From: Microtetraspora glauca
GTDB lineage: Bacteria > Actinomycetota > Actinomycetes > Streptosporangiales > Streptosporangiaceae
Direction: 5' to 3'
Assembly: GCA_001570385.1 (NCBI GenBank)
Contig: BBYL01000036.1
Location: 26,071 to 90,070, forward strand
Length of the DNA stretch: 64,000 nucleotides
The stretch's first letter is position 1, and each line of letters starts with the position of its first letter. Of the stretch, positions 8,863 to 17,532 are shown piece after piece. The notes beneath the pieces are model-generated. The model worked only from the letters and a program-made list of their open reading frames with translations. It was not told the DNA's origin and made no database searches. Made by a program: the position numbers and the translations under genes.

Positions 8863-8868
8863 AACGTA
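8863..8868 (-). promoter_or_regulatory. -10 element, leaderless start of the CtaJ-like gene
   Basis: On the minus strand TACGTT is followed by 6 nt and then GTG at 8856. This spacing puts the transcription start on the start codon. No convincing -35 hexamer is visible. Confidence 0.4.
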
Positions 8869-8907
8869 ACTCCGCACGTGAGAGCGGGTCGAGCCGCCCT
8901 CGGCGTG

Positions 8908-10329
8908 TTACCAGATCGGCGGGCGGCGCTCGCCCCAGAAACCTCCTACGGACGCCTCGATCTGGGCCGAGAGCGAGATGAGCGTCCCCTCGTCGCCGAA
9001 CCTGCCGGCCAGCATCACGCCGATCGGCAGGCCATCCGGCGTCCAGTACAGCGGCAGGTTGACCGCCGGCTGCCCGCTGATGTTGTACGGGGCGGCGAAC
9101 GGCGCGAAGCGCTTCATCCGCTCGAAGGTCTCCTCCGGCGTGTCCACGTCCTCGAACCAGCCCACCGGGGCCGGCGGCCGGGTGACGGTGGGCGTCAGCA
9201 CGGCGTCGTACTCATCGGTGACGAGCAACGCGAAACGGGTGGCGAGCTGCAGGGCGGACTGCGCCTTGAGGAAGTCCGGCGCCGGGGTCGCGAACCCGCG
9301 CTCCCGCAACCACGCGGTGAGCGGGCGCAGCCGGGACTCCATGCCCTCGGCCACCGGGTGCATGCAGGCGAACGTGAACCACATCTTCACGAACTCGGGC
9401 ACCACGTCGGGGCCGAACGGCGGCGCGATGTCGACCACCTCGTGTCCCAGCGACTCGAGAACCGCCGACGCGCTCTCGTACGCGGCCAACACCTCCGGGT
9501 GCACGTCCGCGTCGGGCACGACCGGGGTGGCGTATCTCGCGATCCTCAGGCGGCCCGGGTCGGCGCCGACGTAGGCCGCGAAGGAACCGCGCTGCGGCGG
9601 CGGGGCCCAGTACAGGTCGCCGGGATTGTTGTGGGCCATCACGTCCAGCAACGCCGCCGCGTCGGCGACATTTCGAGAAATGGGGCCATTGGTGGAGAGG
9701 CCCGCGAGGTCGGGGATGATCGGCGCGAACGATATGCGGCCCCGGGTCGGCTTGATGCCGTACAGGCCGCACACCGAGGCGGGGATGCGGATGGAACCCG
9801 CGCCGTCACTGCCCTGCGCCGCCGGGGCGAGACCCGCCGCGACCGCGGCGGCCGCGCCCCCGCTCGACCCGCCGGCCGACCGCGACAGGTCCCAGGGTGT
9901 ACGCGCCGGCGGGCTCACGGCGGTCTCGGTGTAGCACGGCAGCCCGAACTCGGGCGTGCTCGTCTTGCCCAGCATGATCGTGCCGGCCTCGCGCAGCCGC
10001 TCGACGACGCTGTCGTCCACGGGCGCGGTGAAGCCCTCATAGGCGGCGGAGCCGAAGAAGATCGGCACGTCCTTCACCAGGTTGAGGTCCTTGATGGGGA
10101 TCGGCACGCCGAGGAACGGGGGCGGGTCGGTGGACTCCAGGACCCGCGCCTCCTGCTTGCGCGCCTCGTCCAGAGCACGGTCCGCGGTGAGGGTGACGAA
10201 GGCGCCCACCTCGCCGTCCAGCCGATCGGCTCGCTCCAGATAGTGCTCGGTGATCTCGACCGGCGACAGTTCCCGGGTTCGTACGGCTGCCGCCTGCTCC
10301 AGCGCAGTAAGATCGTGAATGTGGGCCAC
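8908..10329 (-). CDS. Amidase-signature family hydrolase
   Basis: A 473-residue amidase-signature enzyme that hydrolyses a carboxamide; the substrate is unknown. The Ser-cisSer-Lys triad is visible: lysine in VPIPIKDLN (about residue 78), cis-serine in SAGGSSGGAAAAV (about residue 150) and nucleophilic serine in GSDGAGSIRIPAS (about residue 175). Length is normal for the family. The reading frame runs further upstream, but GTG at 10329 begins the typical AHIHDLTALEQAAAVRTRELSP (shown here in part) N-terminus and has a -10 element 6 nt before it, so I take this start. It lies 30 nt after the CtaJ-like gene start and is divergent from the NERD gene. Confidence 0.9.
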   Translation of the reverse strand: MAHIHDLTALEQAAAVRTRELSPVEITEHYLERADRLDGEVGAFVTLTADRALDEARKQEARVLESTDPPPFLGVPIPIKDLNLVKDVPIFFGSAAYEGFTAPVDDSVVERLREAGTIMLGKTSTPEFGLPCYTETAVSPPARTPWDLSRSAGGSSGGAAAAVAAGLAPAAQGSDGAGSIRIPASVCGLYGIKPTRGRISFAPIIPDLAGLSTNGPISRNVADAAALLDVMAHNNPGDLYWAPPPQRGSFAAYVGADPGRLRIARYATPVVPDADVHPEVLAAYESASAVLESLGHEVVDIAPPFGPDVVPEFVKMWFTFACMHPVAEGMESRLRPLTAWLRERGFATPAPDFLKAQSALQLATRFALLVTDEYDAVLTPTVTRPPAPVGWFEDVDTPEETFERMKRFAPFAAPYNISGQPAVNLPLYWTPDGLPIGVMLAGRFGDEGTLISLSAQIEASVGGFWGERRPPIW

Positions 10330-10335
10330 TACCGA

Positions 10336-10341
10336 ACGGTA
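10336..10341 (-). promoter_or_regulatory. -10 element, leaderless start of the amidase gene
   Basis: Minus-strand TACCGT, then 6 nt, then the GTG at 10329. There is no Shine-Dalgarno sequence before this GTG, which supports a leaderless transcript and this start. Confidence 0.5.
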
Positions 10342-10462
10342 GGCCCGCGGCGCGAAGATATCTAGAGACGATACCCATCTGTCGGGCCCGCCAATCCGAT
10401 GAAGCCAGCCACAAAAGTATGAACCACCCAACACTAGGCAACCCGCCGAGAGCTCAACTACC

Positions 10463-11293
10463 GTGAGTGATGTGGATACCGGCCTAGCGCCAGAAGACGG
10501 TCACGATACGTCACCGATCTGGGTGAGTGACCAGTCGTCAGAGCGACCCTCGACGCAGCCTGAAGCTCCTGCGTCCACATACGCCCCGGTGGAGCGGGCC
10601 TCGCTGAAGAGTCTCGTCCGGCAGCCCCAATACCACCACCTTCGGCGGCGCGCTCTGATCGCCCTCGCCGCCGGTGTGGTCGTCGGGTTCCTGCTCGGCG
10701 GCTGGCGCATCGGGCTCACCGCCGCCATCGTCGCAGCCATCGCCGACACCGCGTACCGCGCGAGGAGCGTTTCCTCCGTGCCGGCGTGGCGGCGTCCCTC
10801 GGCGGCGGAGCGGCGCACCGAGGCCCAGCTCAAACGGCTGGAACGCGGCGGTTACCGCACGCTCCACGCCCGCGCCGTCCCCGGCAGCGACGCGCAGATC
10901 GACCATCTCGTGATCGGCCCGACCGGTGTGTACGCCGTCGACTCCGAGAAGTGGGACAAGCGGCTGCCGGTTCGGGTGCAGTCGCACCGCAAGCTGTTCC
11001 ATGGGCCGTTCAACCAGAAACCGCGTCTCGACGAGGCGCGCTGGGAGGCGTCCCAGGCCAGCGAGCTGATCGGCAAGGCCCTCGGCCGCGAGATCCAAGT
11101 GGTCCCCTCACTGGCGATCTACGGGCCGGCCATCCCGTGGCGGATCCTCAACGTGCGCGAGGTGGACGTCTTCTCCGGCAGCCTGGTCCGCAAGTGGATC
11201 ACCAAGCGGGAGAAGTCCCTCACGACGGCGGAGATCGAATCCATCTACCGGGCCGCGGAGCGCGTCCTGCCCGCCCGTTATCCGGAGAGCTGA
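10463..11293 (+). CDS. NERD-domain membrane protein
   Basis: A 276-residue protein with a disordered acidic N-terminus (1-55), two adjacent hydrophobic segments (about 66-95) and a cytosolic NERD domain (about 115-240). The core RRTEAQLKRLERGGYRTLHARAV leads into QIDHLVIGPTGVYAVDSEKW, the nuclease-related core in which the D of QIDH and the D/E-x-K pattern of VDSEKW correspond to restriction-endonuclease-fold catalytic positions. NERD proteins are thought to act on nucleic acid, but the role of the actinobacterial membrane form is not known. It starts at GTG 10463, divergent from the amidase, and is followed after 66 nt by ilvD. Confidence 0.85.
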   Translation: MSDVDTGLAPEDGHDTSPIWVSDQSSERPSTQPEAPASTYAPVERASLKSLVRQPQYHHLRRRALIALAAGVVVGFLLGGWRIGLTAAIVAAIADTAYRARSVSSVPAWRRPSAAERRTEAQLKRLERGGYRTLHARAVPGSDAQIDHLVIGPTGVYAVDSEKWDKRLPVRVQSHRKLFHGPFNQKPRLDEARWEASQASELIGKALGREIQVVPSLAIYGPAIPWRILNVREVDVFSGSLVRKWITKREKSLTTAEIESIYRAAERVLPARYPES

Positions 11294-11359
11294 GGGTCAG
11301 GTTTCCCCGGCGGCGGCCGTACCATTTGAGGACTCACTGTCTTCGATGGGAGCGACGTC

Positions 11360-13198
11360 ATGCCAGCCCTCAGGTCTCGTACGGTCACACACGGCAGAAA
11401 CATGGTCGGTGCCCGGGCCCTGCTCCGGGCGACCGGTGTAGCCGGGAGTGACTTCGGGAAGCCCATCGTCGCGGTGGCCAACAGCTTCACGCAGTTCGTC
11501 CCCGGCCATGTCCATCTGCGCGAGGTCGGCGACGTCGTCGCCGCCGCGGTGCGCGAGGCCGGGGCCATCCCCCGCGAGTTCAACACGATCGCGGTCGACG
11601 ACGGCATCGCGATGGGCCACGGCGGCATGCTGTACTCCCTGCCCTCGCGCGAGCTCATCGCCGACGCGGTCGAGTACATGGTCAACGCCCACTGCGCGGA
11701 CGCGCTGATCTGCGTCTCCAACTGCGACAAGATCACCCCGGGCATGTTGCTGGCCGCCTTCCGGCTCAACATCCCGACGGTGTTCGTCTCCGGCGGCCCG
11801 ATGGAGGCCGGCAAGACTCCCGGCCGCAAGCTCGACCTGATCGACCCGATGATCGCCGCGGCCGACGACAGCGTGAGCGACGAGACCCTCCTCGAGATGG
11901 AGGAGAACGCCTGCCCGACCTGCGGCTCCTGCAGCGGCATGTTCACCGCCAACTCGATGAACTGCCTCACCGAGGCGATGGGCCTGGCCCTGCCGGGCAA
12001 CGGCACGACCCTGGCCACGCACAAGGCGCGCAAGGCCCTGTTCGAGGAGGCCGGCCGAACGGTCGTCGAGATCGCCCGGCGCTACTACGAGCAGGACGAC
12101 GAGTCGGTGCTGCCGAGGAGCATCGCCACTCGCGACGCGTTCGAGAACGCCATGGCCCTCGACGTCGCCATGGGCGGCTCGACCAACACGATCCTCCACC
12201 TGCTCGCCGCGGCCCGCGAGGCCGGTGTGGACTTCGGCCTCAAGGAGATCAACGAGCTCTCGCTGCGGGTGCCCTGCCTGTGCAAGGTCGCTCCCGCGAC
12301 CGCCAAGTACCACGTCGAGGACGTGCACCGCGCCGGAGGCATCCCCGGCATCCTCGGCGAGCTCGACCGGGCCGGGCTGCTGCACCGCGACGTGCACAGC
12401 ATCCACGCCTCCTCGCTCACCGATTACCTCTCCGCCTGGGATCCCACGTCTCCCGACGTCCGCGAGGACGCGATCGAGCTCTGGCACGCCGCACCCGGCA
12501 ACGTCCGCACCGTCAAGGCGTACTCGCAGGACGCCCGGTGGGACTCGCTCGACCTCGACCGGTCCGAGGGCTGCATCCGCGACGCCGAGCACGCCTACAC
12601 CAAGGACGGCGGCCTCGCCGTCCTGTACGGCAACGTCGCCCCGGACGGCTGCATCGTGAAGACGGCCGGCGTGGACGAGTCGATCTGGAGGTTCTCCGGC
12701 CCCGCCGTCGTGTTCGAGTCGCAGGAGGACGCCGTCGACGGCATCCTCACCGGCAAGGTCACCGCCGGTGACGTGGTCGTCATCCGGTACGAAGGCCCCA
12801 AGGGCGGCCCGGGCATGCAGGAGATGCTCTACCCCACGAGCTTCCTCAAGGGCAAGGGCCTCGGCAAGGCGTGCGCGCTGATCACCGACGGCCGTTTCTC
12901 CGGCGGCACGTCCGGTCTGTCCATCGGCCACGCCTCTCCGGAGGCGGCCGAGGGCGGCGTCATCGCCCTCGTCGAGAACGGCGATCTCATCGAGATCGAC
13001 ATCCCCGGCCGGTCCATCGAGCTGAAGGTGGCCGAGAGCGACCTCGCCGCCCGTCGCGAGAAGCTGCTCGCCGATCTCGGCGGCTACCGTCCGCGTGACC
13101 GCCAGCGCCCGGTGTCCGCCGCGCTCCAGGCTTATGCCGCGCTGACGACCTCGGCCTCCACCGGCGCCTCGCGCGATCTCTCGCAGCTCTCGCGCTAG
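11360..13198 (+). CDS. ilvD: Dihydroxy-acid dehydratase
   Basis: A 612-residue Fe-S dehydratase converting 2,3-dihydroxy-3-methylvalerate and 2,3-dihydroxyisovalerate to the keto acids of isoleucine and valine synthesis. Cluster cysteines are in CVSNCDKITPGM (about residues 118-122) and ACPTCGSCSGMF (about 185-191). The substrate-binding and C-terminal blocks EDAVDGILTGKVTAGDVVVI, in its first part, and ALITDGRFSGGTSGLSIGH are intact. The ATG at 11360 has GGGAG upstream. The gene stands alone, away from ilvBNC, and is closed by a long perfect hairpin. Confidence 0.96.
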   Translation: MPALRSRTVTHGRNMVGARALLRATGVAGSDFGKPIVAVANSFTQFVPGHVHLREVGDVVAAAVREAGAIPREFNTIAVDDGIAMGHGGMLYSLPSRELIADAVEYMVNAHCADALICVSNCDKITPGMLLAAFRLNIPTVFVSGGPMEAGKTPGRKLDLIDPMIAAADDSVSDETLLEMEENACPTCGSCSGMFTANSMNCLTEAMGLALPGNGTTLATHKARKALFEEAGRTVVEIARRYYEQDDESVLPRSIATRDAFENAMALDVAMGGSTNTILHLLAAAREAGVDFGLKEINELSLRVPCLCKVAPATAKYHVEDVHRAGGIPGILGELDRAGLLHRDVHSIHASSLTDYLSAWDPTSPDVREDAIELWHAAPGNVRTVKAYSQDARWDSLDLDRSEGCIRDAEHAYTKDGGLAVLYGNVAPDGCIVKTAGVDESIWRFSGPAVVFESQEDAVDGILTGKVTAGDVVVIRYEGPKGGPGMQEMLYPTSFLKGKGLGKACALITDGRFSGGTSGLSIGHASPEAAEGGVIALVENGDLIEIDIPGRSIELKVAESDLAARREKLLADLGGYRPRDRQRPVSAALQAYAALTTSASTGASRDLSQLSR

Positions 13199-13230
13199 GG
13201 CCGCGTCAGGTCATCACCGCTCACGTTCAT

Positions 13231-13268
13231 CCGAAGGGGATCGAGGCGACCACCTCGATCCCCTTCGG
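13231..13268 (+). terminator. Terminator after ilvD
   Basis: A perfect 16-bp stem (13231-13246 with 13253-13268) closed by a 6-nt loop, 32 nt after the ilvD stop. The symmetry means it could work in both directions, but no minus-strand gene ends here. Confidence 0.85.
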
Positions 13269-13356
13269 CGTTCAGTGACCGGCTGTACGGGGTCTCTTGG
13301 GAGGTACATTCCCGTCGCCGCCGACAACGCGTTCGAAAAATGTCGGTCCTGAGATC

Positions 13357-13362
13357 TAAAAT
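13357..13362 (+). promoter_or_regulatory. -10 element, leaderless start of the WYL gene
   Basis: TAAAAT is followed by 6 nt and the ATG at 13369, with no purine-rich ribosome site between. The transcript is therefore expected to begin at the start codon. A -35 hexamer is not evident. Confidence 0.55.
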
Positions 13363-13368
13363 TCTGGT

Positions 13369-13851
13369 ATGGCCAACGTCATTAGGAACACCGGATCCCT
13401 GACGACCGCAGAGCTCGCCGCACTGGCCCTGTCCCTGGCCCACCTCGGGGCCGGCCCGCAGTCCGTCACCGCCCGCCGCGGGCTGCGCCACGCGTTCCAG
13501 CACCTCGACCTGGACGACGACGTCATCGCCACCACCCTGACCACCCTGACCACCCCGCTCGCCACCGACGTCGCCAGGCGCGCGCGGGTGATCGCCAATG
13601 CGATCACCGCCCGACTGGTGATCCGGATCCAGTACCACGACGCCGCCGGACGGATGACCACGCGCGACATCGAGCCGGTCACCTGCCTGGCGCACCGCGA
13701 CTACTGGTACCTCGTGGGCTGGTGCCGCATGCGCGGTGGGATCCGGGCGTTCCGGTTCGACCGCATCGTCGCGGTCGAGCCCACCGACCTCCCCTCCCGC
13801 CCGCACCTTCCCGAGCGGTACCTCCCGTTCCAGCGCCGCAAGGCGGCGTAG
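13369..13851 (+). CDS. Short WYL-domain protein
   Basis: A 160-residue protein whose C-terminal half (about residues 75-145) is a WYL domain: IRIQYHDAAGRMTTRDIEPV and HRDYWYLVGWCRMRGGIRAFRFDRI, with the namesake W-Y-L as YWYLVGW and the conserved arginines FRFDR. WYL domains sense ligands or nucleic acids, usually attached to an HTH domain; here no HTH is present and the N-terminal 70 residues are a helical Ala/Leu/Thr-rich stretch containing TTLTTLTTPL. It may act as a stand-alone sensor or be a shortened regulator. It is convergent with the zinc-ribbon gene, 6 nt away. Confidence 0.8.
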   Translation: MANVIRNTGSLTTAELAALALSLAHLGAGPQSVTARRGLRHAFQHLDLDDDVIATTLTTLTTPLATDVARRARVIANAITARLVIRIQYHDAAGRMTTRDIEPVTCLAHRDYWYLVGWCRMRGGIRAFRFDRIVAVEPTDLPSRPHLPERYLPFQRRKAA

Positions 13852-13857
13852 GGCCGG

Positions 13858-14067
13858 TCAGCCGCAGCAACCGCCACCGCAGCAACCGCCGCCGCCACCG
13901 CTGGGACGCGGGGCGGCGGCACCGCCGGTGACGGCGACGGTGGAGAGCAGCTTCACCGTGTCCTCGTGCCCGGAGGGGCAGGACGCCGGGGCGTTCGCCT
14001 CGGCCATGGGCCGGTTCAGTTCGAAGGTCGATCCGCAGGCACGGCAGCGATAGTCATAACGAGGCAT
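13858..14067 (-). CDS. FmdB-type zinc-ribbon small protein
   Basis: A 69-residue protein. MPRYDYRCRACGSTFELNRPM is the usual FmdB opening (here cited up to 20 residues as MPRYDYRCRACGSTFEL); CxxC at residues 8-11 pairs with a second, looser CPSGH at about 30 as metal ligands. The tail is Gly/Cys-rich (GGGGGCCGGGCCG), as seen in many actinobacterial members. FmdB-like proteins are presumed DNA- or protein-binding zinc ribbons with no firm function. It is followed by the MarR gene on its upstream side, 21 nt distant. Confidence 0.88.
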   Translation of the reverse strand: MPRYDYRCRACGSTFELNRPMAEANAPASCPSGHEDTVKLLSTVAVTGGAAAPRPSGGGGGCCGGGCCG

Positions 14068-14088
14068 GCCCGTAGCGTACGGCCTCGA

Positions 14089-14538
14089 TCAGGCGGTGGT
14101 GTCGAGCCGGGTCAGCGCCTGGACCAGCGGCCGCAACTCGGGCAGATCGGACGCCTCGTCGAGCGCCTCGCGCAGCGCCCTGTCATGGGTCGAGCGCGCG
14201 TCGGCGAGCAGCCTCCGGCCGGCCTCGCTGACCTCGGTGTAGATGCCGCGCCGATCCGTGTCGCAGAGATAGCGGGTGAGATACCCCTGGCCCTCGAGCC
14301 GGGACACCAGACGCGTCGTCGCGCTCTGGCTCAGGACCACCGCGTTCGCGAGCTGCTGCATGCGCATGTGCCAGCCGTCCTGCCGGGCGAGCACGTCCAG
14401 CACGGTGTACTCGCTGACCCCCAGCCCGTGTCCTGCCTGCAGAGCCCGCTCGATGCGGCTTTCCAGCCGGGCGTGCAGCGCCGCCAGAACGCGCCAGCCC
14501 TGCGCGCGGGCCTCCACGGCGTCATCCGAGATCGCCAT
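14089..14538 (-). CDS. MarR family transcriptional regulator
   Basis: A 149-residue winged-helix regulator. Helix-turn-helix and wing are visible in LGVSEYTVLDVLARQDGWHM, MQQLANAVVLSQSATTRLVSRLEGQGYL and CDTDRRGIYTEVSEAGRRLL (each a separate segment), which is the MarR signature including the DxRG wing. The ATG at 14538 has GGGAGG upstream and gives the normal family length; the open frame extending further upstream crosses the divergent promoter region and is not coding. It is divergent from an MFS exporter gene with an inverted repeat between, so repression of the exporter relieved by a ligand is the likely job. Confidence 0.92.
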   Translation of the reverse strand: MAISDDAVEARAQGWRVLAALHARLESRIERALQAGHGLGVSEYTVLDVLARQDGWHMRMQQLANAVVLSQSATTRLVSRLEGQGYLTRYLCDTDRRGIYTEVSEAGRRLLADARSTHDRALREALDEASDLPELRPLVQALTRLDTTA

Positions 14539-14584
14539 CCTGCGCCTCCCTTCCCGTTGCCGCCGTCCCGAATATAGCCCACAA

Positions 14585-14632
14585 CGACAATAGCCCGCGT
14601 TTGCAAATATCAGGCGCATGCAATTATTGTCG
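14585..14632. promoter_or_regulatory. Candidate MarR operator between marR-type and MFS genes
   Basis: CGACAATA at 14585-14592 and its exact complement TATTGTCG at 14625-14632 form a spaced inverted repeat in the divergent intergenic region. A second inverted repeat, CAGGCGC 14611-14617 with GCGCCTG 14633-14639, overlaps the right half. The AT-rich core between them is the obvious promoter region for both genes. Confidence 0.45.
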
Positions 14633-14667
14633 GCGCCTGTACTTGTCGCACGGCACTGGAGGGCCTC

Positions 14668-15855
14668 ATGCCACTCGCCCTGATCGCGCTGGCCATCGGC
14701 GCGTTCGGCATCGGCACCACGGAATTCGTCATCGCGGGCGTGCTGCCCGACGTCGCGGCGGACTTCCACGTCACGATCCCCGTGGCCGGGTATCTCATCT
14801 CCGGGTACGCGCTGGCCGTCGCCGCGGGCGCCCTGCCGATGACGGTCCTGGGCACCCGGATGCGGCGCAAGCACCTGCTCCTCGCCCTGATGGCGATCTT
14901 CATCGTGGGCAACGCGCTCTCCGCGCTCGCGCCGACGTACGGGATCATGCTGGCCGGCCGGATCGTGGCGGCTCTCACCCACGGGGCCTTCTTCGGAGTC
15001 GGCTCCGTCGTCGCGGCCGACCTGGTCCGGCCGGACCGGCGCGCCAGCGCCATCGCGCTGATGTTCACCGGCCTCACCCTGGCCAACGTCATCGGCGTCC
15101 CCATGGGGACCTTCATCGGGCAGAGCTTCGGCTGGCGTGCCACCTTCTGGGTCGTGACCGCGCTCGGCGTCCTCGGCCTGATCGGCATCTCGGTGCTCGT
15201 TCCCAGCGGCCGGCGGCCGGAGACGGCCCGCGTCGGCGCGGAGCTCGCCGCGTTCCGCAATCCCCAGGTGTGGCTGGCGGTCGCGGCCACCGTACTCGGC
15301 TTCGGTGGCGTCTTCGCCTCGTTCACCTACATCGCGCCGATGATGACGGAGGTCGCGGGGTTCTCCGAGGGCGCGGTGAGCTGGTTGCTCGTGCTCTTCG
15401 GGGCCGGACTGGTGATCGGCAACCTGCTGGGCGGGCGGCTCGCGGACCGGGCGCTGATGCCGAGCCTCTACGGCACCCTCGCGGGTCTCGCCGTGGTCCT
15501 CGGGATCTTCACCTTCACGTCGCAGGCACGGATTCCCGCCATGATCACGATCTTCCTGCTCGGCGGATTCGGCTTCGCCACGGTCGCGCCACTCCAGACG
15601 CGCATGCTCGACAACGCGAGGAGCGCGCCCACGCTCGCCTCCGCGGTGAATATCGCCGCCTTCAACGTGGGTAACGCGCTGGCCACCTGGCTCGGCGGGC
15701 TGGTCATCGCCGCCGGGCTCGGCTACACGGCACCCAACTGGGTCGGCGCCCTGCTCGCCGCGACCGCGCTCGGCGTGGCCGTGATCTCCGGGCTGCTCGA
15801 CCGCCGCGCCACGGCGGTGACCGGCATCCGACGGCGCGAGGCCCAGCCCGTCTGA
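14668..15855 (+). CDS. MFS drug-efflux-type transporter (DHA1)
   Basis: A 395-residue major facilitator with 12 predicted helices. The first helix carries GAFGIGTTEFVIAGVLP, a motif of the AraJ/CmlA/YdhP group of DHA1 efflux permeases. Motif A is GYALAVAAGALPMTVLGTRM with loop RMRRKHLL, and GRIVAALTHGAFFGVGS is the helix-4 motif. The ATG at 14668 follows GGAGG. The divergent MarR gene suggests induction by the exported compound. The substrate cannot be read from the sequence; drug or arabinose-like sugar export is the family range. Confidence 0.9.
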   Translation: MPLALIALAIGAFGIGTTEFVIAGVLPDVAADFHVTIPVAGYLISGYALAVAAGALPMTVLGTRMRRKHLLLALMAIFIVGNALSALAPTYGIMLAGRIVAALTHGAFFGVGSVVAADLVRPDRRASAIALMFTGLTLANVIGVPMGTFIGQSFGWRATFWVVTALGVLGLIGISVLVPSGRRPETARVGAELAAFRNPQVWLAVAATVLGFGGVFASFTYIAPMMTEVAGFSEGAVSWLLVLFGAGLVIGNLLGGRLADRALMPSLYGTLAGLAVVLGIFTFTSQARIPAMITIFLLGGFGFATVAPLQTRMLDNARSAPTLASAVNIAAFNVGNALATWLGGLVIAAGLGYTAPNWVGALLAATALGVAVISGLLDRRATAVTGIRRREAQPV

Positions 15856-15866
15856 GCCCCGGGCCG

Positions 15867-16694
15867 TCAGCGGAAGCGGAGACTGGCGTAGTCGGCCACC
15901 CGCTTGTAGCCCAGCGCCTGGTAGACGGAATTGGACCGTGGGTTGGCCAGGTCCGCGAACAGCAGAACCTCGGTGGCCCCCTCGTCCAACGCCTTACGGG
16001 TGACGGCGTGCGTCACGGCCGCGCCGTATCCCCTGCGGCGCAGCGCCGGCGGGGTGTAGACCGGTCCCACGCGTGACATTCCGGCGATGGGCGCCGAGAC
16101 TCCGGCGAGCGAGACGGGACGGCCGCCGTCCTCCCAGAACATGAGCTCGTTCCTGTTGATCCTGGCGGAGACGACGGGAGTAGGATCGGCCGCCACGTTC
16201 ACGTCGGCCTCCTCCTGGAACTCCCGGAACCATTGAGCCGCCAGCGGCGCGTCGGCGGCGACTGCCGTACGGGCGACTCCGGGAACGGAGGGCGGGACGA
16301 GGGAACCGAGCCGGTAGAGGCGCTCGGACCGGCGGCCCCGCTCCGGCTCCCACCAGGCTCGGGCGAACGCCTCCGCCTGGTCGAGGGGACCGGTGACGCC
16401 CGGCAGCGATCTGCCGAGGGCGATCAGCTCGGTCGCCAGCGACGGAAGGGCGTCCAGGGGCACGACGCCGAGCAGCAGCGGATAGGGGGCGGTATGGATG
16501 ACCGCCCCCTCCACGGAGCCGCCCTCGGTGCGCCACGCCATGAGCGGATCCTCCGAGAACTGGCCGCTCCGCACACCCCGGAGCACGGTCAGCAGGACCG
16601 TGTTGCGCACCGGGTCACGGAGCAGCCAGGGCTCGGCTGCCGCCGCGTACACCTCCGCGTCGGCGGTGAACGTCCAGGTCGGGCCGTCGATCAT
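15867..16694 (-). CDS. GNAT family N-acetyltransferase
   Basis: A 275-residue GNAT protein with the catalytic fold in the C-terminal half: VGPVYTPPALRRRGYGAAVTHAV is the acetyl-CoA-binding motif A region (R/Q-x-x-G-x-G/A as RRRGYGA, about residue 215) and NSVYQALGYKRV is motif B. The N-terminal half resembles the pseudo-GNAT half of long actinobacterial GNATs. Substrate unknown. It lies 12 nt downstream of the HNH gene on the same strand and is probably co-transcribed; it is convergent with the MFS gene. Confidence 0.85.
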   Translation of the reverse strand: MIDGPTWTFTADAEVYAAAAEPWLLRDPVRNTVLLTVLRGVRSGQFSEDPLMAWRTEGGSVEGAVIHTAPYPLLLGVVPLDALPSLATELIALGRSLPGVTGPLDQAEAFARAWWEPERGRRSERLYRLGSLVPPSVPGVARTAVAADAPLAAQWFREFQEEADVNVAADPTPVVSARINRNELMFWEDGGRPVSLAGVSAPIAGMSRVGPVYTPPALRRRGYGAAVTHAVTRKALDEGATEVLLFADLANPRSNSVYQALGYKRVADYASLRFR

Positions 16695-16706
16695 CCGGAT
16701 CCGGCG

Positions 16707-17216
16707 TCAGGCGGCGGATTCGGCGAGGTAGGGCGCCCACTGCGGATCACCGTCGAGCTGTGCTCCGATGAGCCGCCAATGGGCGCCGCGTGGCACCACC
16801 GGGGCGACGCGCAGCGTCCACCCCAGGTCCTCCAGCAACCTGTCCGCCTTGCGGTGGTTACACGGCATACACGAGGCGACGCAGTTCTCCCACGTGTGGG
16901 GGCCTCCCTTGGAGCGCGGGATGACGTGGTCGATGGTCTCCGCGCGTTGGCCGCAGTACGCGCAGCGGAAGTCGTCCCGCCGCATGAGCGCGGCCCGCGT
17001 GAGCGGGATACGGGACCGGTAGGGGATGCGGACATAGCGTCTCAGCCGGATCACGGACGGGACGTCGAGCGTGCGGGACGCCGAGCGGAGCACGGCGCCC
17101 CGGCCGTCCCGGTGCACGACCTCCGCCTTGTCCCGCAGGACCAGGATGACCGCCCGGTGCAGGGACAGCGTGGTGAGCGGCTCGTAGGTGGCGTTGAGAA
17201 GGAGTACTTGGCGCAT
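16707..17216 (-). CDS. HNH endonuclease-domain protein (Rv2469c-like)
   Basis: A 169-residue protein beginning MRQVLLLNATYEPLTTLSLH, typical of a conserved actinobacterial HNH family. The HNH module is at residues 83-125: CAYCG, TIDHVIPRSKGG, NCVASCMPCNHRK, with the two CxxC zinc pairs and the DHV / N / H catalytic positions. It corresponds to Rv2469c in M. tuberculosis, which also lies near pepN. Function is not established; the broad phylogenetic conservation argues against a restriction enzyme. ACGGAGG stands 7 nt before the ATG. Confidence 0.88.
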   Translation of the reverse strand: MRQVLLLNATYEPLTTLSLHRAVILVLRDKAEVVHRDGRGAVLRSASRTLDVPSVIRLRRYVRIPYRSRIPLTRAALMRRDDFRCAYCGQRAETIDHVIPRSKGGPHTWENCVASCMPCNHRKADRLLEDLGWTLRVAPVVPRGAHWRLIGAQLDGDPQWAPYLAESAA

Positions 17217-17532
17217 CAGCCGACCTCCGTCGCCATCTCGGGAGCCGGGATGAGATGGCGCGGGAGCACAGCTGTGCGCCCTGGTTGTGGTCCCGTCGGT
17301 TGGGACCCGGGTGCTTCCGTCACAGGGACCTCCGCCGGACGGTCCAGCGGATGGTCACCACGGCACCGCCCTCCACCAAAGTGTGGCCTTTGCTGCGGCC
17401 CATCCGCCACCCCATAAAGCGCGAGCGAGGTTCACGATTGGGACGCCTGTTGCTGTTTATCCCCTTTCGGGGCTCTTTTTACTCCCGCCGAGCCGCACGC
17501 TCCTGTCGGCGACCTGCCTTAAAGTGCGAGGC
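17217..17532. promoter_or_regulatory. Divergent intergenic region HNH / prolyl oligopeptidase
   Basis: 316 nt with no coding sequence I would accept. A 9-bp stem-loop (17231-17239 with 17252-17260) lies just ahead of the HNH ribosome site and could be an operator or leader hairpin. On the plus strand, CCCC-TTTC-GGGG at 17461-17472 is followed by CTCTTTTT, a weak terminator-like element. TAAAGT at 17520-17525 is a plausible -10 hexamer, 7 nt before the ATG at 17533, suggesting a leaderless transcript for the peptidase. Confidence 0.5.
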
